Source: Diaporthe sp. PMI_573 (Eukaryota; Ascomycota; Sordariomycetes; Diaporthales; Diaporthaceae). From it: DNA of 64,000 nucleotides. The stretch covers positions 124,001-188,000 of the forward strand of contig JAJTUP010000082.1 of the NCBI GenBank assembly GCA_021399435.1, in the 5' to 3' direction. Position numbers and translations under genes: made by a program. Positions 12,501 to 22,125 of this stretch are shown here, one piece after another; position 1 is the stretch's first letter; each line of letters starts with the position of its first letter. A model generated the notes under the pieces. That model ran no database searches, had not been told where the DNA came from, and saw nothing but the letters and a program-made list of their open reading frames with translations.

Positions 12501-13394
12501 CTAGGCCGTCTGATACGCATCCAGGGCCAGCTCCAGGAACCAATTTGTCTCTGCTTGATAGTGATCAATCGGCCAGAAAGGCTCCGTCATAGTTGTCTGA
12601 CATCCACTACTGATAGCTGCGGCAATGCCGTCGAACCTGTCGTTGATCCATCCTAGCCATTCCTTCTGCGTGGCATATAGGGTCGGTACATGGGTGGTTC
12701 CGTTAACAACGAGGTACTCCAGCATACTGTCCGGATGGGCCGAGCAAGTTGCGTTTACCGTCGCGGTTGTCACTACCTCTGGGATGGATTGATCGGCTGT
12801 GCCCTGGATCACAAATATCGGCCCAGCGACGCTCCGCCCGCCCACCGAGGATAGCTCCAAGTAATTTTTCAGGTAGTGATTGTTGTACCAACCATCTTGT
12901 AGCAGGGGCAATTTTGTCGTGCTGTCGCTCAGAAGTACAGCTAACACGCTCTGGCATCCGGCGAGTTCCGCCTGCAGCTCAAGGCGAGCCAAACCCAGCG
13001 GGGTGAGTACATCGGAGATGCGGAAATCTGGGAACATACCCTGTGCAGCCCAAGCCAGGAGGCTAACTAAAGGGAGGTCAGTCGCGCCGAGTGACAGGGC
13101 AAAGTCCACGACTGCGGAAAAATTCGCGGCAGGGCTCCCAGCTACAGTGCCGAGGTACCCGGGGACGGGGTTTGTTGCTTGTCGTTCTGCTGCTGCCCAC
13201 GCTGCGCCGCCTCCCTCGCTGTGGCCCATAATAACAAACTCGCGTGACAGACGCGATGGAAACGCCTGCAGTGCGGCCGCCTGGGGATAGAATAGGTCAT
13301 TGGCAAGCGATGGGTTGCCAATGAGAGGGTGATGGACAGGTGTCCGTACTTCCTCTGACCCTCCTGTCGTGTTGTCGAAATCGATGGTTTCCGA
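12501..13394 (-). pseudogene. Secretory lipase (LIP family), 5' truncated
   Basis: The open frame of about 297 codons matches the C-terminal two thirds of fungal secretory lipases (PF03583). The nucleophile elbow GHSEGGGAAW, the acidic residue in IQGTADQSIP and the histidine in VNGTTHVPTLY make up the catalytic triad. The family's HHP...SLAND...Y motif precedes the elbow (HHPLIGNPSLANDLFY). In this frame a TGA lies at 13395-13397. Neither a signal peptide nor the usual N-terminal GY.V...DY.GLG segment was found in the 1 kb further upstream. These enzymes are normally about 400-470 aa and secreted to hydrolyse triacylglycerols. With the signal and oxyanion region gone, the copy is probably non-functional, unless a distant exon exists. 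Confidence 0.75.
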
Positions 13395-14450
13395 TCAACT
13401 GTATCGCAGGAGGTCTCTCGTGTATGATCCGTGACCACTGCGAATCACTCGCCTGTGTTTCAACGTCTGAGACGAGGCAGCATACCCATGTATCAACTTC
13501 GAGCGATACTTGCATCAAAGCGCTGATCATAGAAGAATCGGAGTGAATGGTCTTGCAATCATCAGCTGAAACCCAATGTGATAAGGCTTGTCTCATACCT
13601 TATTTGCTTTTCCTAAGCTGTCCGACATTTTGGTCATCACGGTTGAGTATCAGCGCCGGGGGACCAGATCGATGTTGTTTTCATGAGAAGAAAAGTGACT
13701 CCTCTCTTGTATGTGTGTGCTCAAGGCTGACTTGTCAAATCTTATTATGGTCTCAATGCCATCTCGACATCCAACATTCGAACACCTTGATGTATACCTC
13801 TTCCTGGTCGATGTGCACGAGAGCCCTCTCCCCTCCCCCCACCAGGGCCCACTGCTTAGGCAACTGAGAGCTGGAACAGGGGGTCTCCATGTCCTCACGA
13901 ATGGAATCAAAGAGCTCATCTGGCGGCAAGGTCTATTGCTCTATCGATGATCCTGCAGGGAAAAATTGTGCACCTTCTGACGTCCTCTCAGCACTACAAC
14001 CTAGCGGTGCTACTTCCGGTGCAATAATGTTGAGGAAACAAACCCTATTGGTTTGAAAGTCTGCAGGTTTTGCTTGTTGTCGGCTAGAAACGTTTATAAT
14101 TTGCGAGTCGACCGCAGGGTGGCCGCATCGGGGCCAGGACTTCAACCCATGTCTCCAGACGCAGCTGCATGAGAGCGAGCATGGCGCCCTCTCCACTTCC
14201 CGTGGCCAACTTCACTGAACGATCACTCGAACCACCGCTCAGCTTCGCGGTAGTGAGAGCTGGTTACGTAGGAGCCTGTGTATTTGACCGCATCCTCCCA
14301 CCTCTATGTTTCAAGTTCACAGCATTTCATTTGTTCTTCCAGGCGGTGATGGGAAATCTGTATGCCGCTCTGGTGATATAAACGGAGCTTTTCTTGAGAG
14401 ACGACTACAATGTTTGAAAACAGCAATTTCATTTATCGGTAACCTCTAAA
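13395..14450. other. Region upstream of the lipase remnant, one weak frame
   Basis: No lipase N-terminus was found. A minus-strand segment 13932-13753 is open for 59 codons and reads protein-like (ALVHIDQEEVYIKVFECWM), but it has no start codon and no family match, so it may be an exon of an unrecognised gene. Confidence 0.35.
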
Positions 14451-14933
14451 ATGGATGAGCAGAGCCCGCTATTACCAACCCACTGTTACAATGCACAGCT
14501 GAAGGACCTCGACCCAAGGCGAGGCCGAGCACCCCAAATATGGTTGTGCCACTGCCTCCGAGCCACCCCATCCTCATGCCAAATCATTTACAAACTGATC
14601 AAAGAAGACATCAGAGGTATCATTGAAGGCTCATGCCGGCTGAAGGAGCTGATAAAGTGCTACCCTCAAACTTTTCTATGCCTTCTCATCTCTTGCACTC
14701 AGATTTGCGTTATACTTCTCTATACGAATCTCGAAGGTGTCCTTCCTGGTGGCAGCCTCGTTGGAGCGTATTTACTCATTAATTCGGTCCTTGAGGGAGC
14801 AGGCAAACTGGCTTGGACCAGGGTGTCATGCGTATTTGATGGCTTAATTCAGCTCTGTGCCACATGTCACCCTATACTCTTGTCTCACCTGGACAGAAGA
14901 GCGCTAAACAAGTCAGAATCCTTTGACAGCTAG
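14451..14933 (+). CDS. Small putative membrane protein, LLPTHxYN N-terminus
   Basis: Single-exon frame of 160 aa starting MDEQSPLLPTHCYNAQ, with the ATG in a good context (ctaaaatgg). Two strongly hydrophobic segments follow, TFLCLLISCTQICVILLY near residues 84-101 and GGSLVGAYLLINSVLEG near 109-125, with a third weaker one near the C-terminus. An acidic dileucine-like N-terminus before membrane segments is common in fungal membrane proteins. No domain is recognised. A related N-terminus (SLLPTHNYNGQ) occurs at 61926, so this belongs to a small local family. It may be a fragment of a longer ancestral gene. Confidence 0.45.
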   Translation: MDEQSPLLPTHCYNAQLKDLDPRRGRAPQIWLCHCLRATPSSCQIIYKLIKEDIRGIIEGSCRLKELIKCYPQTFLCLLISCTQICVILLYTNLEGVLPGGSLVGAYLLINSVLEGAGKLAWTRVSCVFDGLIQLCATCHPILLSHLDRRALNKSESFDS

Positions 14934-15468
14934 GGTTATACGGTTTTTTTTTTAAACTCATTCCAACTATGGTTTCGCTTATGTTTATTTCGACTGGATT
15001 CTTCTTTATACCATGCCTAGCACTGGCAACGGTTTTGTTGTTGAGGAGAGCAACAGTACGTCTGGGACTTAGTACATGTTTTGCAATAGAAAGATATCCG
15101 AAATGAGAAACTGTAAGTCCTTAAGCCCCACTAGCCTTACAGCACGCTCTTATTCCTGAAAGCAAATCTCTAGACGTTGTTGGCCTAGATCAAGCCCAGT
15201 CAAGGTTCGCAGCGGCAAGAAATGGCAGGATCATAGGGTGTTTGGTAAGGCAATGTCTTCGTTCTCTCACTCGACACGCATTTGGAAAAGCTCAGCAAGA
15301 GCTGGGATGCACCCCAGCAAATGTTGAAGCTTGGCGGGACTGTCCGACGTGGCTAGGACTTGCAGGAGCACAGGAGATGACTGGTGCAGGCCCCACATTT
15401 GGGCCACCGCCAGTCACGCTGAGGCATCAGCCCGTGGTGCATGCCCCACATTTAGGGAAACTAGAATC
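14934..15468. other. Upstream region of the GNAT gene
   Basis: No gene seen. The acetyltransferase frame is open back to 15331 with an earlier ATG there, but that N-terminal extension looks like translated leader sequence. Confidence 0.4.
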
Positions 15469-16577
15469 ATGAAGATCCACCTTCCCGATCAAGCGCGAGA
15501 GATCACAACGTCCGTCGTCAGTCAACACATGCCCGCACTCCGCTACATTCTGTCTGCACCCATGGCAGGCTCAGGTGCTGCCACCATACGATTTTCCGAT
15601 CGTGTCGAGGTTCATACATTTGAAGCAGATCATCCTCGACGGAAAGGGGGAAGGACATCCTCGGAGACAATGGCGAAGACAGTTACCGCCCTTCAAGGCG
15701 AAGAAGTCACAGATGCCATGCTGCAGAATGCATCAACGCTCTTCAGCGAGAACTATGGTGCCTGGGGCAGCAAGGGTGCCGGTCGGCCAGGTATTTACAC
15801 ATCTTCCCTGGGTGCCTTGAAACCTATAGTACCTCAGCTGAAAAGCATATCGGTCACAGGAAGCCGCGTGAGGATGAGCGCAGCCCGCCTCCGAGCACAA
15901 TACTTACCCCCGGGGTCAAATAACATGTACGTCATGGTCACCGTTGACGGCGTCCTTGCAGGCAATGCTTTTGCCTGCCGATGGGAGTATGCAGGCCGAC
16001 AGGTCTGCTGGATCACTCAGCTGGTAGTGCATAGCGCGTACCGAGAGCGCCGGCTTGCTACCACTCTCCTCTTAAGCCTGATCGATAATGAAGATGACGC
16101 ATTCGGCGTCATAAGTTCCCATCCCGCTGCCTGTAAAGCTCTCGCAAAGGCTGTCGGAGGTATGTGATAGCTTTGCTACCTCATTAGAATGTCGGTACTA
16201 ATTGTCAAGATATCCGCTTTGCTGACGTCTCCCTTGACTTTGCCCGAGACCATGCCGCTGGTGTAATGGAGGCCTCGCCCATTAAGTACATCAAGGATTC
16301 GAGGGTGTGCGGGACTCTGTTCGATCCTAAAGATATCAGTGGAATGGTATCAGGAGTGGACTCCAACTTTTTTGTCGACCATGAGGAACCCCTCGAGGCA
16401 CTCGCGTGGTTACAGGAGGATGGAAGCTGGCCGCTTGGTGATTTGAAGGATGGACATGAATTTCTGTTTCTTGTGGATAGGCCAAGGCGCAGACGCTCAA
16501 GGCCTGCCTCATTGCGCCGTCCCGGTACAAGGCCTACCGGAACCCAGGGCAATGAGGCCCCCCAAGGTCTGTCTTGA
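15469..16577 (+). CDS. GCN5-related N-acetyltransferase (GNAT)
   Basis: Two exons, 15469-16159 and 16210-16577, with a 50-bp GT-AG intron (gtatgtg donor, gtcaag acceptor) that keeps the frame. The product is about 352 aa. The acetyl-CoA binding core is in the middle: YVMVTVDGVLAGNAFACRW, then WITQLVVHSAYRERRLATTL. The latter fits motif A (V...YR.R..A..L), with RERRLA in place of the usual Q/RxxGxG/A loop. The C-terminal part (FADVSLDFARDHAAGVMEAS) occurs in fungal GNAT proteins of this length. The protein probably transfers an acetyl group to a small amine or protein; the substrate cannot be told. I chose the ATG at 15469 (MKIHLPDQAREI) over 15331 because the family-like sequence begins there. 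The frame is intact. Confidence 0.75.
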
Positions 16578-17063
16578 ATGGGTGTTAATTTTGATGCCTC
16601 AGAATGCAGTCGATTTTCTTGCTTGATCAAGCCAGGCCAATTTCCGTTCCAGTTGGTCGGCGAAGCGCTGAACTATGTGTGACGCACATCGGCCAAGATA
16701 AATTCGCACTGCCCGTTGATCAGGTGATGCGGAGCAAGACTGGGGAACTCCTGGCCTATAGAACGCTCGGTGCTGCAATCACCCGCTCCCACCGATACCT
16801 AGGTAGGGAGTGGTACCAACCTGCGTCAGCCGAAGACGCTATTTATGCACATCTCCTATGATTCTTTTGGTTAGGTTTCACTTTTCCCCCCCTCAACCCG
16901 ACCCTCCTGTTCGACGTACACTGCTTTTGCCTTTAATGACTGCTTTTTCGATTGTTGTTTTTTTCAACAGGGCTTGGCCCTTCATGTTGACCATGCATTG
17001 CATGTGCTTTGGTTTAGTGGTTCTGGGGAGTTCCCCTCTTAGCAATGTGACGTGAGCAGTCTT
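16578..17063. other. Intergenic
   Basis: No supported gene between the acetyltransferase stop and the promoter of the next small gene. Confidence 0.45.
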
Positions 17064-17069
17064 TATAAA
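17064..17069 (+). promoter_or_regulatory. TATA box of the 17.2-kb gene
   Basis: TATAAA lies 102 bases upstream of the ATG at 17171. It is followed by a pyrimidine-rich leader (ctcactcttcacttacctcc), a typical fungal core promoter arrangement. Confidence 0.5.
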
Positions 17070-17170
17070 CCTCCCTTACGCTCTGACCATTTGGAGCGCG
17101 GAAAGTTGCCTCGTCAAGGCAGATTCTCACTCTTCACTTACCTCCACAACCCCACCCTGGCCTGAACAAC

Positions 17171-17617
17171 ATGCAAGTCGTTGTCTTTGGTCGGACGATG
17201 TGGGCAGAGACTTCCGTGCGAGAACTTGGGAAAACAGACGTTTCTACTCTCTACGCCTCGCTCAAGCTTCACAGAACCAATCCAGAGAACGAAGATCTTG
17301 GCATTTGGGCGGAAAAAACCGAACCAGTCAAAAAGAAATGCGACGGCATGTATTTCATTTGGGAACAGAAATTCACACTGCTTGACCCACCCGATGATTT
17401 CTGTGGGTGCTACTTCTGGTCGGTTGGGTTCGGCGAGGAAAACACCGGTCTTCAGTTTGCAAAACAGCGCACAGATATTCGAATTGCTAGTAAGTACTAA
17501 TATACCAGCCAGCCCAAAAATCCCTTTCGCGCAGCAACCAACTGTTATCATTTCCCGGAATTGTTGAGTAACAAGTCAGGTGGAAAGAGTTCGTTAGGAT
17601 TCGGGGCTTTCCGATGA
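17171..17617 (+). CDS. Small two-exon protein of unknown function
   Basis: Proposed exons 17171-17489 and 17535-17617, joined by a 45-bp intron with a GTAAGT donor, a TACTAAT branch-like sequence and a GCAG acceptor. The product is 133 aa. The first exon reads MQVVVFGRTMWAETSVREL and later contains EQKFTLLDPPDDFCGCYFW; the second ends NKSGGKSSLGFGAFR. Cysteines include a C-x-C pair, but there is no signal peptide or membrane segment. TATA box, pyrimidine leader, ATG context (caacatgc) and a consensus donor together argue for a real gene. No family recognised. The short intron and the branch site close to the donor are the weakest parts of the model. Confidence 0.45.
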
Positions 17618-17908
17618 CATGAGGGCAAACTTGCTCGGCGGTAGAATTGCCATGGAGGTACACTTTGATGACCACGGGGTAGTAATGGACATAGGAGTAC
17701 ACTAGGAGAGCATGCATAAGGACGACATCACTGGTCCATCGGAATATGGTTTTCAAGGTTTGCTCGTTACTTTGGGCTTCGTCTGTGAACATCTGGAGGC
17801 TACATTCATGTGAATGAGTCCTGTAGATCTGGAGTGACCACAATCTTCGTCTTTGAGAGAGATGCATGTGGTCACAGAGCGGCACTCCTTCAAAGGGCTA
17901 AGGCGGTC

Positions 17909-18872
17909 TCAGATCATGAATGATGAGGTGGATGACCAAAGTCGCGTCTCCCGAGCCACGTTTCCTTCATCCAAATGTACGATATTCTGACGACTTGGCA
18001 GCTCACGGGTGCGAAGGACCCATATCAGGCGAACGTACGAATAGAACTCGCCAGGAACGCATGCAAAGTACACAACCTGCGGTATCAGCATTAGAAAGGT
18101 CTTCTATACATCACAAGAGCGTACTTACTAGGGAGAAGGGAATGTACTTGTCGATGACCACAGCGAACCACAGTAGTACATGGAGGATTAGCAACACTAG
18201 CATGGGAAGTAGCCATTTGTGCGCCGAGAAACCATGATGTGCCGAAAGCTCCTGCGTCGAAGATTCCTGGTGTTCCGAGGGCATCTCCCGGTGAATTCCC
18301 CCAAGTGCTCGCAGAACTGCCCAACATTCCCATGTAGACCACATCCGACAGGCGGAAATTGTGAGCAAGGTGAGCATCTTCCCCCCAACTGGATTGGTCC
18401 GAGCCAGGCAAGCACTTCCGACGAGAAGACCTAGAACCATACCGTTGAAAATAATTGCCCCAGAAATCTTGCATTTTAGCCATGACAAGGTCCATTTTCG
18501 AACCCAGAAAAGTCGCTTCAATAGTTAGATAATGGCTGCTGAACTTCCCCGAATGATCATACGTACCTCTCCTGAGAGGCTGAAGTAGAGTCCAATGGCG
18601 GCGATGTATGACAGAAAGTGATTTTGAAAGTTTGAAAGAACAGAAAGAATAGTGATAGTTACTACTCCTGCTATACACTGCCCGTAAACGAAGGAAAAGA
18701 AGGTACGAGGGTATAACAGTAAGAAGGTGTGGGATCTTCTGCCCGATTGACCTTTGCGTTCCCTGAGCTGAAGTATTAAGATGATAATGTTTAGTGCGAG
18801 TGATAAGTAAATTAAGACAACGGCAAGCACAAAGGCAGGAAGCCACGGCTGTGTTTCATTGTGGAACGCCAT
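17909..18872 (-). CDS. Multi-pass membrane protein, three exons
   Basis: Exons 18872-18567, 18515-18129 and 18076-17909, all in phase 0, with introns of 51 and 52 bp (GTACGT and GTAAGT donors, GAAG and GCAG acceptors). The 286-aa product begins MAFHNETQPWLP with a possible N-glycosylation site. It has about six or seven hydrophobic spans: AFVLAVVLIYLSLALNIIIL near residue 13, YGQCIAGVVTITILSV near 62, YIAAIGLYFSLS near 88, GAIIFNGMVLGLLVGSACL near 120, WLLPMLVLLILHVLLWFAVV near 199, and VVYFACVPGEFYSYVRLIWV in the last exon. The tail is short and polar. The topology resembles fungal seven-helix integral membrane proteins of unknown role. There is no PTH11 CFEM domain and no opsin lysine motif that I can see. 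The frame is intact. Confidence 0.6.
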
Positions 18873-20768
18873 GACACTTGGGTTATTTTGTGGACCTTTC
18901 GTGTAGGAGTGCGCTGCAGACGATTCGAAAGGCAGGAAGGCAGAGGCATTGATCTTCGCCCATCTGATCAAAAATGAATAAAGGAATCCCAACTGTGCTG
19001 TCCCGAGCCATGTACCCCTGGGAGATGCCGAAATCATTTTCGCAGGGGGGCGGAAGAGGTTCTGCACGCGTAGTCGCTCATCATGCAGGTGACAGTCGCT
19101 TTTGATCCTGCCAGATAGGTCTGATCCTTGGTTTCCCAGGATTGAGACGGATGCGTCCACGCATGCACATGCCCTCCCGGCTTTCCAATACGGAGCCATC
19201 TCATGCAAACTTCCTTTTTTGACAGGTCCTGCAGCATGTTTTCCGATGGACTTCGAGGTCTCGAGTCGCGCAGCACAGTCAGGTGGAGCATGACTGGCTT
19301 GGGCCGGAGGCAATCGTCGGTTCTGGGGCCACAGGGATCAAAAAGCGGGTTCTGCACTCGTCAACGCCTTTTGCAGAACTGAGATTGGGGACAGGTCCGC
19401 GCTTGCGTGCCTATCACGGGAGGCACTGACAGGGGAAGAACCAACATTGAAAGTAGACGGCGCTCCGATGATAAACACTATGGTAATTACACGATACAAT
19501 CAAAAACGCCCCCGCCTTTTTTGGTTCATTTTTTGACTTTTAAGTTATTCAATATCAACGGTGCTTCGACCACTTCGTATCTAGATAACCATTACTCATC
19601 CAAACACTCTCCGTCTTCCATAAGCTTGAGGCTGCGATCCTTTCACACTCCCGCTGTAGCGTCGTTCTACAGGATCTCCATCGCGGCTACTCAGATGTGG
19701 CTAGAAAAGCATCAGTCAGTGCCATTGAGCATTAAGATCAGAGAATCTACCTACCATATATACCTCCTCGCTCTGCGCGCTGAGATAGTAACATTTGGAG
19801 GGGAATTGCTGCTTCCGCGAGTGCTGTGTGCGACTTGAATGGTTCGTGTGATGTAAGACTTGCCATCCTCCAACTCCTGGACCTCCAGAGCAGGACGATC
19901 GGGAGCCGTGTCTTTCATGATATTACAGAATGCAGAGGTTCTTTCAGATGTGGAAAATTCGTGTTACACAGTGATAAAAACAAGCCAGGAAGCCTGTGCT
20001 TCATATTGGAATTTGGTCTGGAAGTGGTGCAAAGCTGCGCGTTCGCCATCCTTTGAAATCTCTGCCATGTCAATTCCAAAGCTGGCTAATACCCCCTGAT
20101 GATACCAGAGTGTGTACAGAAGTGTACATCAACAGCTAGGTCCCATCAAAGCAACATTAGAAGGATCGGCTTCTGCTGCGCCTCTTCCGACTTTTACTGT
20201 CTCATTTCACTGTGAGGGGACGAGCAGACGACGATCACAGACCCATGTCTTCGTGATCTCATGCGCACACCTTTAGTGTTCACTGACCCATGTTTTTGTG
20301 TTCCCAGGTCCATGTTTTCGTGGTTATATATTAATTAGAATATATAACAACTAATACTATAATTATTACGCCTATTATAAAGCCAGTCTCGTTAAAATTA
20401 TAATAATTTTTTTTACTTAGCCCTTTTAGTTAATATTAAAAGATTTATTCTTATAAAATAATAGCTATATTAAAACAGAAACTAAATAAATATAATTAGC
20501 TTAAAATATTTATAGCAGAAAAATAGTAAAAAACAAGTATATTATAGTGTAGTGATCCTAGCTACTAGAATGGGGAGTTCTTTTTCCCTACTTCCTTCTC
20601 AGAACAGCGCTAAGCCACACTTCCAGTTTTCTAGCTTGTACCCCCTAGCCACTTCATAAGTACCTAGGTACTTTATACTCCACCCCGCTTCACGGTGCTG
20701 CATCTAGTCATCTTGTCAATCAACATTACTATCTCTGTACAACATACTGCCAACCAACCATCACGACT
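18873..20768. other. Intergenic with repeated motif and AT-rich insert
   Basis: No supported gene. Between about 20235 and 20330 the motif acccatgt(c/t)ttcgtg recurs three times in diverged form. The segment 20330-20560 is extremely AT-rich, consistent with a RIPed repeat relic. The 200 bp before 20769 return to normal composition and should hold the promoter of the PD-(D/E)XK-like gene. Confidence 0.45.
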
Positions 20769-22079
20769 ATGGCGTGCCCGCAAAGGAACCCTCGTCGCCC
20801 AGATATCACGAAACTGGCGACAAGTCTCCCATCTGAGGCATCAGCATCAGCATCAGCACCTAGCAGTCCGTGCCTGCAATCGTCGCCGTTGTCGTTGTCG
20901 TCGCCGTCGCTGTTGCCGTCGCAGGCCTCGAGCCCTCGCGCAACCCAGGTGCACCATCAGCTGTCCAGCGAATCATTGCAGGCATTTGAGATCCTATTGG
21001 CTTCACGTCGTGGTGAGTACACTGGGCCGCCGTGGGTCAAAATCACCTTGGCGGAGAAGGAGTACGAGGCTCTCTGCTCCGCCGTCAACACCGCCGAGCT
21101 GCCCTTCCGTCACGACTATAACGCCGACTCCCAACTCCTCGTCCTACGAATGCCCGAATCGCCCATCCACAACACATTTAAATCACACCTTGCAACCCTT
21201 TTAGCGAATCTCGTCGAGCAAGCCATCTCCTCAGCCGCCGCAAAGGCCCCAAGCGAAGCCGCCGCAAGTAACATTCGAGACATCGATGAGCTTGTTTCCC
21301 ACCACGTTGAGCTCGAGACATCGCCCTCCGCTGCGCACGAGCTTCACGGCCAAAAGGTCCCCGACATCTCCTTTTGCTACGGCGAGGAGGACCATACACC
21401 CTTTATCGCCGAGATTGGGTATAGCCAAAAGAGCCAGGACCTTGCAAGCCTCGCCAGGCGCTATATCCACAAATCTGGCGGTGCTATTCGAACGGTGTTG
21501 ACGGTAGATCTTGAGCACCACGAGCGGGCAGGGCGCAAGCACAAGGACGAGGACCAGATACGGGCGGCATCAAGCATCTGTCTATACAGGCTGGGGAGGC
21601 GTGTTGTATGGGATGCAGTCTTCCGGAACGAGGAGGGCGTGGAACAGGCAGGCGAGCTCAACCTCTATCTATCAGACTTCATACCGGAAGGCAGCGAGAG
21701 CGAAAGACTTGTTGGACGGCAGGCGCTAGAGGCGATCCCCATCACTGTGCCCTTCCAACGGCTTGCCAAACTGCTTCGCAAGGGCGAGAGACGCCAGGTG
21801 GTACATGACAGGACACCTGAGAAAGCTAGTAGGGCACAGAAGAGGAAACAGGTGACATTTGACTGGGACTTGCCGCGAGGATATGCTACGCAAAGCCCCG
21901 AGATAAGCCCAGACGGACAGCAGTCGTCTAAAAAGCGACGGCTGGCACGGGCTACAGGTGCCGGAGGTTCGGAATCAACGAGGGTCACAAGGTCCCGCTC
22001 CCGCTCGTTGCCTGGAGGGCACAGTGGAGGCATGACCACGCGGTCACGGTCGCGGTCGGCAAGGGCTGGCCATGAGTGA
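20769..22079 (+). CDS. PD-(D/E)XK-like nuclease-fold protein, copy 1
   Basis: Single exon, 436 aa. A Ser/Ala/Pro-rich N-terminal tail with codon repeats (residues 20-65) precedes a globular region. The centre holds VPDISFCYGEEDHTPFIAEI followed by GYSQ. This is a PD...E-x-x motif like the D-(x)n-E-x-K core of restriction-endonuclease folds, with YSQ where the usual lysine would be. A conserved tail block follows (AGELNLYLSDFIPEG, then IPITVPFQRLAKLL). The C-terminus is basic and SR-rich (RSRSRSLPGG, RSRSRSARAG), suggesting nuclear or nucleic-acid association. Such proteins form fungal-specific, often multicopy families of unknown role. It is tail-to-tail with the ZZ gene, only 46 bp apart. 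Frame intact. Nuclease activity is inference from the motif, and the missing lysine may mean it is inactive. Confidence 0.6.
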   Translation: MACPQRNPRRPDITKLATSLPSEASASASAPSSPCLQSSPLSLSSPSLLPSQASSPRATQVHHQLSSESLQAFEILLASRRGEYTGPPWVKITLAEKEYEALCSAVNTAELPFRHDYNADSQLLVLRMPESPIHNTFKSHLATLLANLVEQAISSAAAKAPSEAAASNIRDIDELVSHHVELETSPSAAHELHGQKVPDISFCYGEEDHTPFIAEIGYSQKSQDLASLARRYIHKSGGAIRTVLTVDLEHHERAGRKHKDEDQIRAASSICLYRLGRRVVWDAVFRNEEGVEQAGELNLYLSDFIPEGSESERLVGRQALEAIPITVPFQRLAKLLRKGERRQVVHDRTPEKASRAQKRKQVTFDWDLPRGYATQSPEISPDGQQSSKKRRLARATGAGGSESTRVTRSRSRSLPGGHSGGMTTRSRSRSARAGHE

Positions 22080-22125
22080 CGATGCCTGCACAATATGTAT
22101 AAAGAGTCTGGCTCCCTCGAGGCTA

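Noticed and set aside
13395..13600. Additional upstream exon for the lipase
   Set aside because: Candidate splice sites exist (for example GTATGC), but the upstream translation has no lipase features.
18873..19313. N-terminal extension of the multi-pass membrane protein back to 19313
   Set aside because: The frame is open but starts without an ATG-context advantage, and the hydrophobic core begins right after the ATG at 18872.
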